From NCBI RefSeq assembly GCF_000484635.1, contig NZ_AXVM01000013.1, positions 1 through 37,617 on the forward strand: 37,617 bases of DNA, read 5' to 3'. Position numbers and translations under genes: made by a program. Below the pieces are notes generated by a model. The model saw only the letters and a program-made list of their open reading frames with translations. It was not told the DNA's origin and did no database searches. Every line of letters begins with the position of its first letter. Positions within the stretch are counted from its first letter, which is position 1. Positions 25,562 to 34,470 of the stretch are shown piece after piece. This DNA comes from Comamonas badia DSM 17552 (lineage in GTDB: Bacteria; Pseudomonadota; Gammaproteobacteria; Burkholderiales; Burkholderiaceae_C).

Positions 25562-26530
25562 TTAAACCGGAGCGGGGAACTGCTTTTGCCAGTGCCGCGC
25601 CAGATCGATGCGCCGGCACACCCACACCTGCTCGTGCTGCGCGATGTGGTCGAGGAATTTCTGCAGCGCGATGAAGCGCCCCGGGTGCCCGACCATGCGG
25701 CAGTGCAGGCCTATGGTCATCATCTTGGGCGCGTTCTGGCCCCGCGGGTCGCCCTCGGCGTAGAGCACGTCGAACGCATCGCGCATATAGGCGAAGAACG
25801 GGTCGGCATGCGAATAGCCCTGGGGCAGGCCAAAGCGCATGTCGTTCACGTCCAGCGTGTAGGGCACGATGAGTTGCCGGGCGGTGGAGCCGTCGGTCCT
25901 GGCGACCTTCATCCAGAAAGGCAGGTCGTCGCCGTAGTAGTCGGCGTCGTAGGTGAAGCGCCCCGTGTCGGCCACCAGGCGGTGGGTGTGGGGGCTGTCG
26001 CGGCCGGTGTACCAGCCCTGGGCGTGGTCGCCCTGGCTGCCGTAGAGCTGCTCGAAGATTTCCAGGCACTGCTGCATATGGGCGCGCTCCTGCGCCTCGG
26101 GCATGTCCTGGTAGTGGATCCAGCGCAGGCCGTGGCAGGCGACTTCGTGGCCGAGTTCGTCGAAGGCCTGCGCCACCTCGCGGTTTTTCTGCAGCGCGGT
26201 GGCAATGCCGTAGACGGTGAGCGGCAGCTTGCGGCGTTCAAATTCGCGCAGGATGCGCCAGACGCCGGCGCGCGAGCCGTATTCGTAGATGCTCTCCATG
26301 CTCATGTGCCGCGCCGGGTAGGCGGCGGGGTTGAAGAGCTCCGACAGGAATTGCTCGCTGCCCGCGTCGCCGTGCAGCACGCAGTTCTCGCCGCCTTCCT
26401 CGTAGTTGAGCACGAAGGAAACCGCGATGCGCGCCTGCCCCGGCCAGCACGGCTGCGGGGTGTGGCGGCCGTAGCCGATCAGGTCGCGCGGGTAGGGGGC
26501 GGTGGCATCGTAAAAAGCAGGCGTGGTCAT
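25562..26530 (-). CDS. puuE: allantoinase PuuE (polysaccharide-deacetylase fold)
   Basis: A 322-residue cofactor-type allantoinase unrelated to the amidohydrolase allantoinase AllB. Hallmarks are YPRDLIGYGRHTPQPCWPGQ, RIAVSFVLNYEEGGENCVLH, ESIYEYGSRAGVWRILREFE, LGHEVACHGLRWIHYQDMPE, GWYTGRDSPHTHRL, LPYTLDVNDMRF-like VPYTLDVNDMRFGLPQG and TIGLHCRMVGHPGR: the NodB/PuuE pattern. It opens the hydantoin ring of allantoin to give allantoate. Its ATG at 26530 overlaps the gntR stop (TGATG), so the regulator and this enzyme are translationally coupled. Confidence 0.95.
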   Translation of the reverse strand: MTTPAFYDATAPYPRDLIGYGRHTPQPCWPGQARIAVSFVLNYEEGGENCVLHGDAGSEQFLSELFNPAAYPARHMSMESIYEYGSRAGVWRILREFERRKLPLTVYGIATALQKNREVAQAFDELGHEVACHGLRWIHYQDMPEAQERAHMQQCLEIFEQLYGSQGDHAQGWYTGRDSPHTHRLVADTGRFTYDADYYGDDLPFWMKVARTDGSTARQLIVPYTLDVNDMRFGLPQGYSHADPFFAYMRDAFDVLYAEGDPRGQNAPKMMTIGLHCRMVGHPGRFIALQKFLDHIAQHEQVWVCRRIDLARHWQKQFPAPV

Positions 26531-27222
26531 CAGTTGCTGCCCGAAAGGGCCATGGATAAATCGTTGGTGGGGACGCTGCGGTCGAACATCAGCCCGGCCT
26601 CGACGTTGTCCAGGTGCTCCTGCATCAGCTGCACGGCGGCGGCTTCGTCGCCGGCGACGATGGCGTTGAAGATGCCCTCGTGCTCGTCGTGCGAGTGCTC
26701 GGCCGCGGTGGTGGTCTGGTACATCAGCGTGATCAGGGCGCAGCGCGAGATCAGGTCGCCCAGCAGCTGGGCCAGCACGGCGTTGCCCATGAGGGAGGCG
26801 ATCTGCACGTGGAAATCGCCCAGCAGCTCGGTGCGCCGGCCTACATCGGGCTCCAGCATGGCCTTGCGCTCGGCGTCCATGTGCTTTCTCAAGAGCTTGA
26901 TGCGCGCGGGCGTGCTGCTGGCGATGAATTCGCGCACCGTGGCCAGCTCCAGCATGCGGCGCACGGCAAACACCTGGCGCGCTTCTTCGACCGAGGGCGT
27001 GGCCACGAAGGCGCCGCGCGCCGGCTCCTGGCGGATCAGGCGGTTTTGCGCCAGCTGGAACAGCGCCTGGCGCACCAGCGTGCGCGAGACGCCGAAGTGG
27101 TCGGCGAGCTTTTGCTCCGCCAGCTTGGTGCCGGGCAGCAGCCGGTGTTCGACGATGGCCCGGGTCAGGTGTTCGACGATGGTGTCCGTCGCCGATGCAG
27201 ATGCGGGTGCGGTGGTGTCCAT
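26530..27222 (-). CDS. GntR family regulator (FCD subfamily), probable purine-catabolism regulator
   Basis: A 230-residue FadR/VanR-type regulator. The winged helix is at about residues 12-75 (IVEHLTRAIVEHRLLPGTKL; LADHFGVSRTLVRQALFQLA; RLIRQEPARGAFVA). The FCD ligand-binding domain follows, with EARQVFAVRRMLELATVREF, the metal-site pattern GDFHVQIASLMGN, and a late HSHDEHEGIFNAIVAGD. It is the first gene of gntR-puuE-uraD/allC-M20. A TGCATACA-centred palindromic box stands about 32 bases upstream, consistent with autoregulation; the same box precedes other purine genes in this window. The ligand is unknown, perhaps a pathway ureide. Confidence 0.92.
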   Translation of the reverse strand: MDTTAPASASATDTIVEHLTRAIVEHRLLPGTKLAEQKLADHFGVSRTLVRQALFQLAQNRLIRQEPARGAFVATPSVEEARQVFAVRRMLELATVREFIASSTPARIKLLRKHMDAERKAMLEPDVGRRTELLGDFHVQIASLMGNAVLAQLLGDLISRCALITLMYQTTTAAEHSHDEHEGIFNAIVAGDEAAAVQLMQEHLDNVEAGLMFDRSVPTNDLSMALSGSN

Positions 27223-27245
27223 GGAGCGGATGATACCGCTCGGAC

Positions 27246-27269
27246 ACAAAAACTGCATACACTTTTTGT
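27246..27269. promoter_or_regulatory. candidate GntR operator before gntR-puuE
   Basis: ACAAAAA (27246-27252) and TTTTTGT (27263-27269) form inverted arms around C-TGCATACA-C. The core (27254-27261) differs by one base from TGTATACA. This is the most symmetrical of the four copies and lies just upstream of gntR. Confidence 0.6.
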
Positions 27270-27281
27270 CGACGACCCTGC

Positions 27282-27294
27282 GGGCGTTGCGCCC
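27282..27294 (-). terminator. small GC hairpin after kynA
   Basis: GGGCG (27282-27286), TTG, CGCCC (27290-27294) lies about 20 bases after the kynA stop. There is no T run; it is a weak candidate for the end of the kyn transcript. Confidence 0.25.
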
Positions 27295-27313
27295 GAGGCC
27301 GCCGGGCGCCGCA

Positions 27314-28159
27314 TCACAGGTCGGTGCGCAGCCGCCAGAGCTCGGGGAACAGCACCACGTCCAGCATCTTGCGCAGATAGCCCACGCCGCTGGTGCCGCC
27401 GGTGCCGCGCTTGAAGCCGATGATGCGCTCCACCGTGGTGACGTGCTTGAAGCGCCAGACGCGGAAGGCGTCTTCCAGGTCGGTCAGTTTTTCGCCCAGC
27501 TGGTACAGGTCCCAGTATTTTTCCGGTTCGCGGTACACCGTGAGCCAGGCGGCCTCGACGGCGTCGCTGGCCTCATACGGCTGGTTCCAGTCGCGCTCCA
27601 GATATTCGGCGGGTACGGGCAGGCCGCGGCGCGCCATCAGGCGCAGCGCCTCGTCGTAGAGCGAGGGGGCGTCGAAATAGCTTTTCACCAGCGCCAGGCG
27701 CTCGGGCTTGTGCGCATGCACCTTGAGCATGGCGGCATTTTTGTTGCCCAAGGCGAATTCGATGCAGCGGTACTGGTAGCTCTGGAAGCCGCTGGACGGC
27801 CCGAGGTAGGGGCGGATCGCGGTGTATTCGGGCGGCGTCATCGTCGCCAGCACGTCCCAGGCGTTGACCAGCTGGTCGAAGATGCGGCTGGCGCGCGCCA
27901 GCTTCTTGAACGCGGGCGGCAGGTGGTCGGCGCGGATGTCGGCCAGCGCGGCGCCGATCTCGGTCAGCATCAGCTTCATCCAGAGCTCGCTGGTCTGGTG
28001 CTGGATGATGAACAGCATCTCGTCGTGCGCGGGCGACAGCGGGTGCTGGGCGCTCAGCACCTGGTCGATGTGCAGGTAGTCGCCATAGCTCATGCTGTGC
28101 GCGTAGTCGAGCTGGGCGTGCTCTTCCTGCACGATGGATTCGGTGGTTTTTTCGGACAT
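27314..28159 (-). CDS. kynA: tryptophan 2,3-dioxygenase
   Basis: A 281-residue heme dioxygenase that opens the indole ring of tryptophan to N-formylkynurenine. Diagnostic segments are [40 protein letters not shown] with an active-site His, [35 protein letters not shown] and the C-terminal [20 protein letters not shown], which holds the heme-ligand His and the Gly-Thr-Gly-Gly-Thr substrate loop. ATG 28159 has AAGGAG six bases upstream. It is last of kynB-kynU-kynA on the minus strand. Confidence 0.97.
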   Translation of the reverse strand: MSEKTTESIVQEEHAQLDYAHSMSYGDYLHIDQVLSAQHPLSPAHDEMLFIIQHQTSELWMKLMLTEIGAALADIRADHLPPAFKKLARASRIFDQLVNAWDVLATMTPPEYTAIRPYLGPSSGFQSYQYRCIEFALGNKNAAMLKVHAHKPERLALVKSYFDAPSLYDEALRLMARRGLPVPAEYLERDWNQPYEASDAVEAAWLTVYREPEKYWDLYQLGEKLTDLEDAFRVWRFKHVTTVERIIGFKRGTGGTSGVGYLRKMLDVVLFPELWRLRTDL

Positions 28160-28197
28160 GGATCGTTCTCCTTTGCAAAAAGCCCTTGCCCCGCGCG

Positions 28198-29502
28198 TCA
28201 CGTCACCGCGTGGCGCTGGTTGAACCGGGGCTGGGTGTATTCCTTGGTTGACAGCACGTCGCGCAGATGGTGCGCGGCCTGCAGCACCTCCTGGTGGCTG
28301 AGGTAAAGCGGCGTGAAGCCGAAGCGCAGGATGTCGCTTTGCTGCGCGTCGCCGGCCCGGAAATCGCCGATCACGCCGCGCGCGATCAGCGCCTGCACGA
28401 TGGCGTAGGCGCAGCCTTCGGGCAGCCTGGCGGTGGGCGTGAGGCAGACCTGCGAGCCGCGCGCGGCGTGCGCGCGCGGCGTGACCAGATCGAACAGGCC
28501 GGGGCATTCGGCCTCGACCGCTGCGATGAACAGGTCGGTGAGCTGCAGCGATTTGGCGCGCAGCGCCGCCATGCCGCCGAGTTTTGCTGCCGCATCAAAC
28601 ACGTCCAGCGCCGCATCCAGCGCCGCCAGGCTCAGGATGGGCTGCGTGCCGCACTGGTAGCGCGTGATGTCCATGGCAGGTTCATATTCGGGCGTGAAGG
28701 CGAAGGGCTGGGCATGTCCCCACCAGCCGGCCAGCGGCTGCCAGCAGCGCGCCACGTGGCGCGGATGCACCCAGACGAAGGCGGGCGCGCCCGGCCCGCC
28801 GTTGAGGTATTTGTAGGTGCAGCCGACGGCAAAGTCGGCATCGGCGGCGGTCAGGCCAATCGGCAGCGCGCCCGCGCTATGGCACAGGTCCCAGAGCGTG
28901 AGCACGCCCGCGGCATGCGCGGCGGCCGTCACCTGCGCCATGTCGTGCAGCGCGCCGGTGCGGTAGTTCACGTGTGACAGCAGCAGCACCGCCACATCCG
29001 GCTGCAGGCTGGCCTGCAGCTCGTGCGCTTCGATCAGGCGCAGCGCGCAGCCGCGTTCGCGGCACAGCGCCTCGGCGATGTAGAGGTCGGTCGGGAAGTT
29101 GCTGCGCTCGCTCACCACCACGCGGCGCTGGGCGTCGTTTTCCCGCGCGACCGAGAGCGCGGCCGACAGCGCCTTGTAGAGGTTGACGGAGGTGGTGTCG
29201 CTGGCCACCACCTCGCCGGGGCCGGCGCCGATCAGCGGCGCGATGCGCTCGCCCACCTGCCTGGGCAGCGCAAACCAGCCGGCGCTGTTCCAGCTGACTA
29301 TCAGGTCCTGGCCCCACTGCTGCGCCACCACCCGCGCCACGCGCTCGGGCACGGCGCGGGGCAGGGCGCCGAGCGAGTTGCCGTCCAGGTAGATCACGCC
29401 CTCGGGCAGGGTGAAGAGGTCGCGCAGCGGGCGCAGCGGGTCGGCGGCGTCGCGCGCCTGGCAGCTTGCCAGGGTGGCCATGGTGGGTGTCGTGGAAGTC
29501 AT
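28198..29502 (-). CDS. kynU: kynureninase
   Basis: A 434-residue PLP enzyme cleaving kynurenine to anthranilate and alanine. It starts with [20 protein letters not shown]. It then has [36 protein letters not shown] (phosphate-binding), [42 protein letters not shown] (Asp and His) and [20 protein letters not shown] with the PLP lysine. ATG 29502 is used; a second ATG at 29481 is possible. It lies 38 bases before kynA and follows kynB with a 66-base gap containing a palindromic repeat. Confidence 0.96.
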   Translation of the reverse strand: MTSTTPTMATLASCQARDAADPLRPLRDLFTLPEGVIYLDGNSLGALPRAVPERVARVVAQQWGQDLIVSWNSAGWFALPRQVGERIAPLIGAGPGEVVASDTTSVNLYKALSAALSVARENDAQRRVVVSERSNFPTDLYIAEALCRERGCALRLIEAHELQASLQPDVAVLLLSHVNYRTGALHDMAQVTAAAHAAGVLTLWDLCHSAGALPIGLTAADADFAVGCTYKYLNGGPGAPAFVWVHPRHVARCWQPLAGWWGHAQPFAFTPEYEPAMDITRYQCGTQPILSLAALDAALDVFDAAAKLGGMAALRAKSLQLTDLFIAAVEAECPGLFDLVTPRAHAARGSQVCLTPTARLPEGCAYAIVQALIARGVIGDFRAGDAQQSDILRFGFTPLYLSHQEVLQAAHHLRDVLSTKEYTQPRFNQRHAVT

Positions 29503-29516
29503 GCTTGCTCTCTCAG

Positions 29517-29561
29517 TGATAGCTGCCAGCGCTTGTCCATCAAGCGCTGGAGCTGGTTTTT
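29517..29561. repeat. Comamonadaceae-type intergenic palindrome, copy 2
   Basis: TGATAGCTGCC leads into AGCGCTTG (29528-29535), TCCAT, CAAGCGCT (29541-29548), then GGAGCTGG and a T run. The 8-base arms pair perfectly. It fills most of the kynB-kynU gap and is nearly identical to 25515-25560. Confidence 0.65.
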
Positions 29562-29568
29562 GCCTGAA

Positions 29569-30204
29569 TCAGCCAGGGGGGAGGGCGCGCAGCACCGCAC
29601 GCACCGGCGAGGCATCGGCTGTCGTCAGGCGCAGCGGCAGTGCGATGAGCTCGTAGTCGCCCTCGGGCACGGCATCCAGCATCAGGTTCTCCAGTACGCG
29701 CAGGCCGCGGCGGCGGATCACCTGGTGGCTTGCCAGCGGCTTGCTGTCGGCCGGGTCGATGCTGGCGCTGTCGATGCCGATCAGCCGCACGCCCAGGTCG
29801 GCCAGGCGCTCCACCGTTTCAGGGGCGAAGGCGGCGAGCTGGCCATCCCAGCGATCGACCGGCATCTTCGCGTAGGTTCTGACCAGCAGACGCGGCGGCA
29901 GCGCTTGCGCAGCATGCGCAAGATGCTCCCACAAAATGAGCGGGCGCACACCGACCGCGTGCACCACGCGGCAGGGGCCGAGGAAGGGTGCGAGATCGAG
30001 CGCGCCGATCGGCAGGCCTTGCGGGTCGTAGTGCAGCGGCGCATCCGCATGCGCGCCGACATGCGGCGAGAGCGTGATGCGGCTGACGTTGACCGGGCAG
30101 CCGGGCGCGATCTGCGCGGTCCATGCCTGCTGGTAGGCGGTGTCGCCGGGAAAGACGGGCGAGCCGGCGTGGACCGGCGGTGAAATATCCCAGAGCGTTT
30201 GCAT
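29569..30204 (-). CDS. kynB: arylformamidase (kynurenine formamidase)
   Basis: A 211-residue metal-dependent cyclase-type formamidase that converts N-formylkynurenine to kynurenine. Key segments are LWDISPPVHAGSPVFPGDTA, the metal-binding ITLSPHVGAHADAPLHYDPQ (HxxxHxD), LDLAPFLGPCRVVHAVGV and LIGIDSASIDPADSKPLASH, ending in ENLMLDAVPEGDYELIALPL. Length and order fit bacterial KynB. It is promoter-proximal in kynB-kynU-kynA, giving the tryptophan-to-anthranilate route. Confidence 0.95.
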   Translation of the reverse strand: MQTLWDISPPVHAGSPVFPGDTAYQQAWTAQIAPGCPVNVSRITLSPHVGAHADAPLHYDPQGLPIGALDLAPFLGPCRVVHAVGVRPLILWEHLAHAAQALPPRLLVRTYAKMPVDRWDGQLAAFAPETVERLADLGVRLIGIDSASIDPADSKPLASHQVIRRRGLRVLENLMLDAVPEGDYELIALPLRLTTADASPVRAVLRALPPG

Positions 30205-30273
30205 GACGCGGACCTTACCGCCGCTCGCGTGGGCGTGGTGTCGGTTAATAGCAACGCTGTGTTGCCGCCTGGC

Positions 30274-32199
30274 TCAAGCGGGCGGTCTGGACCGGCTCTG
30301 GCGCGCAAAGGCGACGAACTGCTCCGCCGGTATGGCCGGCGACCAATGAAAGCCCTGGCCAAATTCGCAGCCGGCATTGCGCAGGCGCGTCAGCGTGGCC
30401 ATGTCCTCCACCCCTTCGGCCACGAGCTGCAGGCGCAGGCAGTGCCCCATCTCGATGATGGCCTGCACGATGCCCGCCGCCTGCGGGCTGCTGGTGACCT
30501 GGCTGGTGAACGAGCGGTCGATCTTGAGCCGGTGCAGCGGGTAGCGCTGCAGGTAGCTGAGGTTGGAGTAGCCGGTGCCGAAATCGTCGATCGCGATGCG
30601 CACGCCCAGCCCGTGCAGGCTGTCCAGCATCTCGTTCGGGCGCTGGCGGTCGTCGATCAGCACGGATTCGGTGATTTCCAGCTCCAGCGCGCTCGGCGGC
30701 AAGGCGTGGGCGGCCAGCGCCTGGGCGACGAGCTCCTTCAGGTTGCCGCGGCGAAACTGCAGCGGCGAGACATTCACCGCCACCGTGAGATCGGCCAACC
30801 CCTGGATGCGAAAGGTGCGAGCATCCCGGCAGGCGCGGTAAAGCACCCAGGTGCCCAGATCGTGGATCAGGCCGCTGCTTTCCGCCACCGGGATGAACTC
30901 GTTGGGCGGCACCCAGCCCAGCTCCGGGTGGTGCCAGCGCAGCAGCGCCTCGGCGCCGATCACGCGGCCGCTGGTGAGCGCCAGCTGCGGCTGGTAGTAC
31001 AGCTGCAGCGCATCGGTGGCCAGCGCCTGGCGCAGCGCATTGACCAAATGCAGGTGCGCCAGCATGTTGGCGTTCATGCTCTCGTCAAAGAAGCGAAAGG
31101 TGTTGCGCCCCGCCGCCTTGGCCTGGTACATGGCGAGGTCGGCGTGCTTGAGCAGGGTCTCCAGGGCATCGCCGTCGCGCGGTGAAACGCTGATGCCCAG
31201 CGAGCCGCTGGCATGCACTTCCACGCCCTGCAGATTGAAGACCGGCGCAAGCTGCTCCATGACCTTGCTGGCCATGGTGGTGATGGCGCGCTCGTCCTCC
31301 ACCGCACCCAGCAGCAGCAGGAATTCATCGCCCGACAGCCGCGCCACCATGTCCGTGGTGCGCAGGCAGGCCTGCAGGCGCTCGCTGACCTGGCGCAGCA
31401 GCTCATCGCCCGCCGCATGGCCGAGCGAATCGTTGATGGTCTTGAAGTTGTCCAGGTCCAGGAACATGACCGCCACCTGGTGGCCGCCGCGCCGGGCTTC
31501 GGCCAGCAGGAACTGCAGCCGTTGCAGCCCCAGTGCCCGGTTGGGCAGGTGGGTGAGCGGATCGTGGTAGGCCAGCTCGGCAATCTGCTGGTGCGACTGC
31601 GCCAGCGCCTGTTTGTCGGCCTCCTGCTGGTCCAGCAGGAGGCGCAGGTCCTTGGTGATGGTGTGCACGAAATACGCGGTGACGCAGAGGATGACGGCCA
31701 GCACCAGCAGCCGCGACGGCTCGACCGCGCCCGGCACCGCCGGCAGCACCCCGGTCGCCTGCAGCGCGTAAACGCCGATCAGCACCAGCAGCATGGTCGC
31801 GAGCACGGCCGAGAAAACCCGGCCGTCGGCAAACATCAGCGCCATGACGAGGATGCCGGGGAAGGCCATGGGCACTTCGTCGTACAGCCCCTGGCCGAAG
31901 ACCATCAGGCTGGTGAGCACCACCATCAGCGTGACCAGCAGAATCCAGGCGGCGCCGATGACGTCGCCGCGCCGGTTGCGCTGCCGGGCGAAGGCAAAAA
32001 GCGCGATGGCAGCGCCCTCCATCACGACGTTCATGTTGGCGCGGCCGCTGGCGACGTTGACGGCGATCACCGCGGCAAACGCGAGCATCAATGCCACCAG
32101 GATCTGGCCCAGCCGCTGCTGGCGCAGGCTGGCCGCCTGCGCTGCCATCTCGCGCTGGGCGGGCAGGGCGGTTTCGGCGAAGTCCGAGTCCTGGTTCAT
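30274..32199 (-). CDS. membrane-bound GGDEF/EAL protein (cyclic-di-GMP turnover)
   Basis: A 641-residue protein. Residues about 28-195 carry five or six membrane helices (ILVALMLAFAAVIAVNVAS; AAWILLVTLMVVLTSLMVFG; LLVLAVILCVTAYFVHTI), an unnamed MASE-like sensor. A GGDEF domain follows (AYHDPLTHLPNR; FLDLDNFKTINDSLGH; the signature is RLSGDEF, around residue 285), then an EAL domain with IGAEALLRWHHPELG, ELEITESVLIDD, IAIDDFGTGYSNLSYL, LKIDRSF and LVAEGVED. All main EAL catalytic residues appear present; SGDEF is a tolerated variant of GGDEF, so both activities are possible. It lies 30 bases after the ggt stop on the same strand. Confidence 0.93.
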   Translation of the reverse strand: MNQDSDFAETALPAQREMAAQAASLRQQRLGQILVALMLAFAAVIAVNVASGRANMNVVMEGAAIALFAFARQRNRRGDVIGAAWILLVTLMVVLTSLMVFGQGLYDEVPMAFPGILVMALMFADGRVFSAVLATMLLVLIGVYALQATGVLPAVPGAVEPSRLLVLAVILCVTAYFVHTITKDLRLLLDQQEADKQALAQSHQQIAELAYHDPLTHLPNRALGLQRLQFLLAEARRGGHQVAVMFLDLDNFKTINDSLGHAAGDELLRQVSERLQACLRTTDMVARLSGDEFLLLLGAVEDERAITTMASKVMEQLAPVFNLQGVEVHASGSLGISVSPRDGDALETLLKHADLAMYQAKAAGRNTFRFFDESMNANMLAHLHLVNALRQALATDALQLYYQPQLALTSGRVIGAEALLRWHHPELGWVPPNEFIPVAESSGLIHDLGTWVLYRACRDARTFRIQGLADLTVAVNVSPLQFRRGNLKELVAQALAAHALPPSALELEITESVLIDDRQRPNEMLDSLHGLGVRIAIDDFGTGYSNLSYLQRYPLHRLKIDRSFTSQVTSSPQAAGIVQAIIEMGHCLRLQLVAEGVEDMATLTRLRNAGCEFGQGFHWSPAIPAEQFVAFARQSRSRPPA

Positions 32200-32234
32200 C
32201 GGGGTATTTTCCTTGCACGCACCCGCGCCCGGCG

Positions 32235-34004
32235 TCAATACCCCAGCGTGCGGCCGTCGGGGTTGCGCGGATCAGACGCCCCCAGCAGCAGGCCACCCTG
32301 CACTTGAATGGTTTGCGTGCGCCCCATCGCCGGTTTGACGGCGATCTTGTGGCCCTTGGCGGCGAGCAGGTCCAGCGTGTCCCTGGAGAAGCCTTTCTCC
32401 AGGCGCAGCTCGTCGGGCATCCACTGGTGGTGAAAGCGCAGCGTGGCCGCGGCCTCCGCCGGGTTCATGCCGAAATCAATCATGTCCACCACGGTTTCCA
32501 GCACCGTGGTGATGATGCGCGGCCCGCCGGGGCTGCCGGTCACGAGCCGCACCTTGCCATCCTTGAGCACCAGCGTCGGCGTCATCGACGACAGCGGGCG
32601 CTTGCCGGCCGCTACCGCATTGGCGTCGCCGCCGACCAGGCCGTAGGCGTTGGCCACGCCGGGCTTGGCGGCGAAGTCGTCCATCTCGTTGTTGAGCAGG
32701 ATGCCGGTGCCGCTGGCGACGATGCCGCTGCCGAAGTTGGTGTTCAGCGTATAGGTGACGGCCACGGCGTTGCCGGCGGCATCCACCACCGAGAAGTGCG
32801 TCGTCTGATCGCTCTCGTAGGGCTGGGGCTTGCCGGGCTGGATGTCGCCCGCCGGGCGCGCCTTGTCGGCGGAGATGCCGGCGGCGAGCCGGTCGGCGTA
32901 GCGCTTGCTGGTCAAGCCCTTGAGCGGCACCTTGACGAAGTCCGGGTCGCCCAGGTATTCGGCGCGGTCGGCGTAGGCGAGCTTCATCGCCTCGGTCATG
33001 TGGTGGACGGTATTGGCGCTGTTCACGCCCCAGTCCTGGATCGGCCAGCGCTCCATCATGTTCAGGATCTGGATCAGGTGCGCGCCGCCCGAGGACGGCG
33101 GCGGCATGGTCACGATCTGGTAGCCGCGGTAGCTGCCGCGCACCGGCTCGCGCTCGACGGCCTTGTAGTTCTTCAGGTCGGCCAGCGTGATCGCGCCCGC
33201 GTGCGGCGCCATTTCGGCGGCGATTTTCTGCGCGATCGCGCCCTCGTAGAAGGCCTTGGCGCCTTCCTTGGCTATGAGGCGCAGCGACGCCGCCAGGTCT
33301 TTCTGCACCAGCAGCTCGCCCTGCTGCATCGGCGCGCCGTGCTTCCAGAAAATGGCCTGGCTGGCGGGCCAGGGGGCGAAGGTTTTTTGCTCCCGCGCCA
33401 ACACCTTGGCCAGCGTCTCGCTTACCGGGTAGCCTTTTTCCGCCAGCGCGGCGGCCGGCTCTATGACCTTGGCCAGCGGCAGCTGGCCCCATTGCTGCAG
33501 TGCGTGCGCCAGGCCGGCGACGGTGCCGGGAACACCGACCGCGTAGTGCGTGTACAGCGACTTGCCGTTGACGACCTTGCCCTGGCCGTCCAGGTACATG
33601 GTGCGGCTGGCGTCGCTGGGCGCCGTCTCGCGGAAATCCAGCGCCACGTCGCGCCCGCTCTTGGCATCGTGCACCACCATGAAGCCGCCGCCGCCGAGGT
33701 TGCCGGCGTTGGGCAGGGCGACGGCCAGTGCGAAGCCGACGGCGACGGCCGCGTCCACCGCGTTGCCGCCGTTTTTCAGCATGTCGAGGCCAATGCGTGT
33801 GGCCAGCGCCTGCTCGCTGGCCACCATGCCATGGCGCGCCACCACCGGGTGGAACACGTCCATGTCGAAGTCGTAGGCTGCGGCGGCCTGCTGTGCGGCG
33901 CTGGTCTGCGCGGGTGCGGCGACGGGTGTGGCCGGAGGGCTGCTGCAGGCGGCCAGCAGGACGAGCAGGACGCTCGCCATCAGCACGGTGGTGCGCAGGG
34001 ACAT
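32235..34004 (-). CDS. ggt: gamma-glutamyltransferase (lipoprotein)
   Basis: A 589-residue gamma-glutamyltranspeptidase precursor. The N-terminal signal ends in a lipobox, LLAACSS, so it is probably a membrane-anchored periplasmic protein. Family segments are GMVASEQALATRIGLDMLKN, GGNAVDAAVAVGFAL, GNLGGGGFMVVHDA, PPPSSGGAHLIQILNMME and the self-cleavage/catalytic Thr in SDQTTHFSVVDAAGNAVAVT, then NNEMDDF and KRPLSSMTPTLVL. It cleaves glutathione and gamma-glutamyl compounds. GGAG precedes ATG 34004 by six bases. It diverges from uraH across 110 bases that hold a TGTATACA box. Confidence 0.95.
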   Translation of the reverse strand: MSLRTTVLMASVLLVLLAACSSPPATPVAAPAQTSAAQQAAAAYDFDMDVFHPVVARHGMVASEQALATRIGLDMLKNGGNAVDAAVAVGFALAVALPNAGNLGGGGFMVVHDAKSGRDVALDFRETAPSDASRTMYLDGQGKVVNGKSLYTHYAVGVPGTVAGLAHALQQWGQLPLAKVIEPAAALAEKGYPVSETLAKVLAREQKTFAPWPASQAIFWKHGAPMQQGELLVQKDLAASLRLIAKEGAKAFYEGAIAQKIAAEMAPHAGAITLADLKNYKAVEREPVRGSYRGYQIVTMPPPSSGGAHLIQILNMMERWPIQDWGVNSANTVHHMTEAMKLAYADRAEYLGDPDFVKVPLKGLTSKRYADRLAAGISADKARPAGDIQPGKPQPYESDQTTHFSVVDAAGNAVAVTYTLNTNFGSGIVASGTGILLNNEMDDFAAKPGVANAYGLVGGDANAVAAGKRPLSSMTPTLVLKDGKVRLVTGSPGGPRIITTVLETVVDMIDFGMNPAEAAATLRFHHQWMPDELRLEKGFSRDTLDLLAAKGHKIAVKPAMGRTQTIQVQGGLLLGASDPRNPDGRTLGY

Positions 34005-34066
34005 GGAAAACTCCGGACGATGCGAGACCGTTGAGGGTAACCAATCGAGTATCCATGATAAAGAGT

Positions 34067-34086
34067 ACAAAAAGTGTATACACTTT
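34067..34086. promoter_or_regulatory. candidate GntR operator in the ggt/uraH divergent spacer
   Basis: ACAAAAA-G-TGTATACA-C-TTT, core 34075-34082, lies 32 bases before uraH and 62 bases before ggt. It matches the box before gntR at nearly every position. Confidence 0.6.
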
Positions 34087-34114
34087 GGCCTGAACACCCA
34101 CACGGAGGCACACC

Positions 34115-34465
34115 ATGGGCCTGAGCACCCACGTTCTCGACACGATGCACGGCTGCCCTGCCGCAGGCATGCGGGTCACGCTGTACGCCACGGAGGGCGA
34201 GCAGGCGACCGAACTCAAGCGCCTGACGCTGAACCACGACGGACGCACGGATGCGCCGCTGTTCGACAACCACAGCCTGCGCGCCGGCACCTACCGGCTG
34301 ACGTTTGACGTGGCGGCCTATTTCAAGGCCAGGGGCGTGCCGCTGCCCGAGCCCAATTTCCTGAACCGCGTGAGCCTGGACTTCGGCATTGCCCACGCCG
34401 ACCAGCACTACCACGTGCCGCTGCTCGTCAGCCCCTGGAGCTATTCGACCTACCGCGGATCCTGA
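34115..34465 (+). CDS. uraH: 5-hydroxyisourate hydrolase (transthyretin-like)
   Basis: A 116-residue HIU hydrolase. The start GLSTHVLDTMHGCPAAGMRV carries the catalytic His, then TLNHDGRTDAPL and AGTYRLTFDVAAYF, and the end is HYHVPLLVSPWSYSTYRGS, the C-terminal YRGS signature that separates true HIU hydrolases from transthyretins. It opens 5-hydroxyisourate to OHCU. GGAGG-type ribosome binding site precedes ATG 34115. It is followed after five bases by xdhC. Confidence 0.97.
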   Translation: MGLSTHVLDTMHGCPAAGMRVTLYATEGEQATELKRLTLNHDGRTDAPLFDNHSLRAGTYRLTFDVAAYFKARGVPLPEPNFLNRVSLDFGIAHADQHYHVPLLVSPWSYSTYRGS

Positions 34466-34470
34466 ACGCC

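Noticed and set aside
25514-28306. A 930-residue open frame on the plus strand across puuE, gntR and kynA
   Set aside because: It runs antisense through three well-supported genes and their promoter, with no coherent domain.
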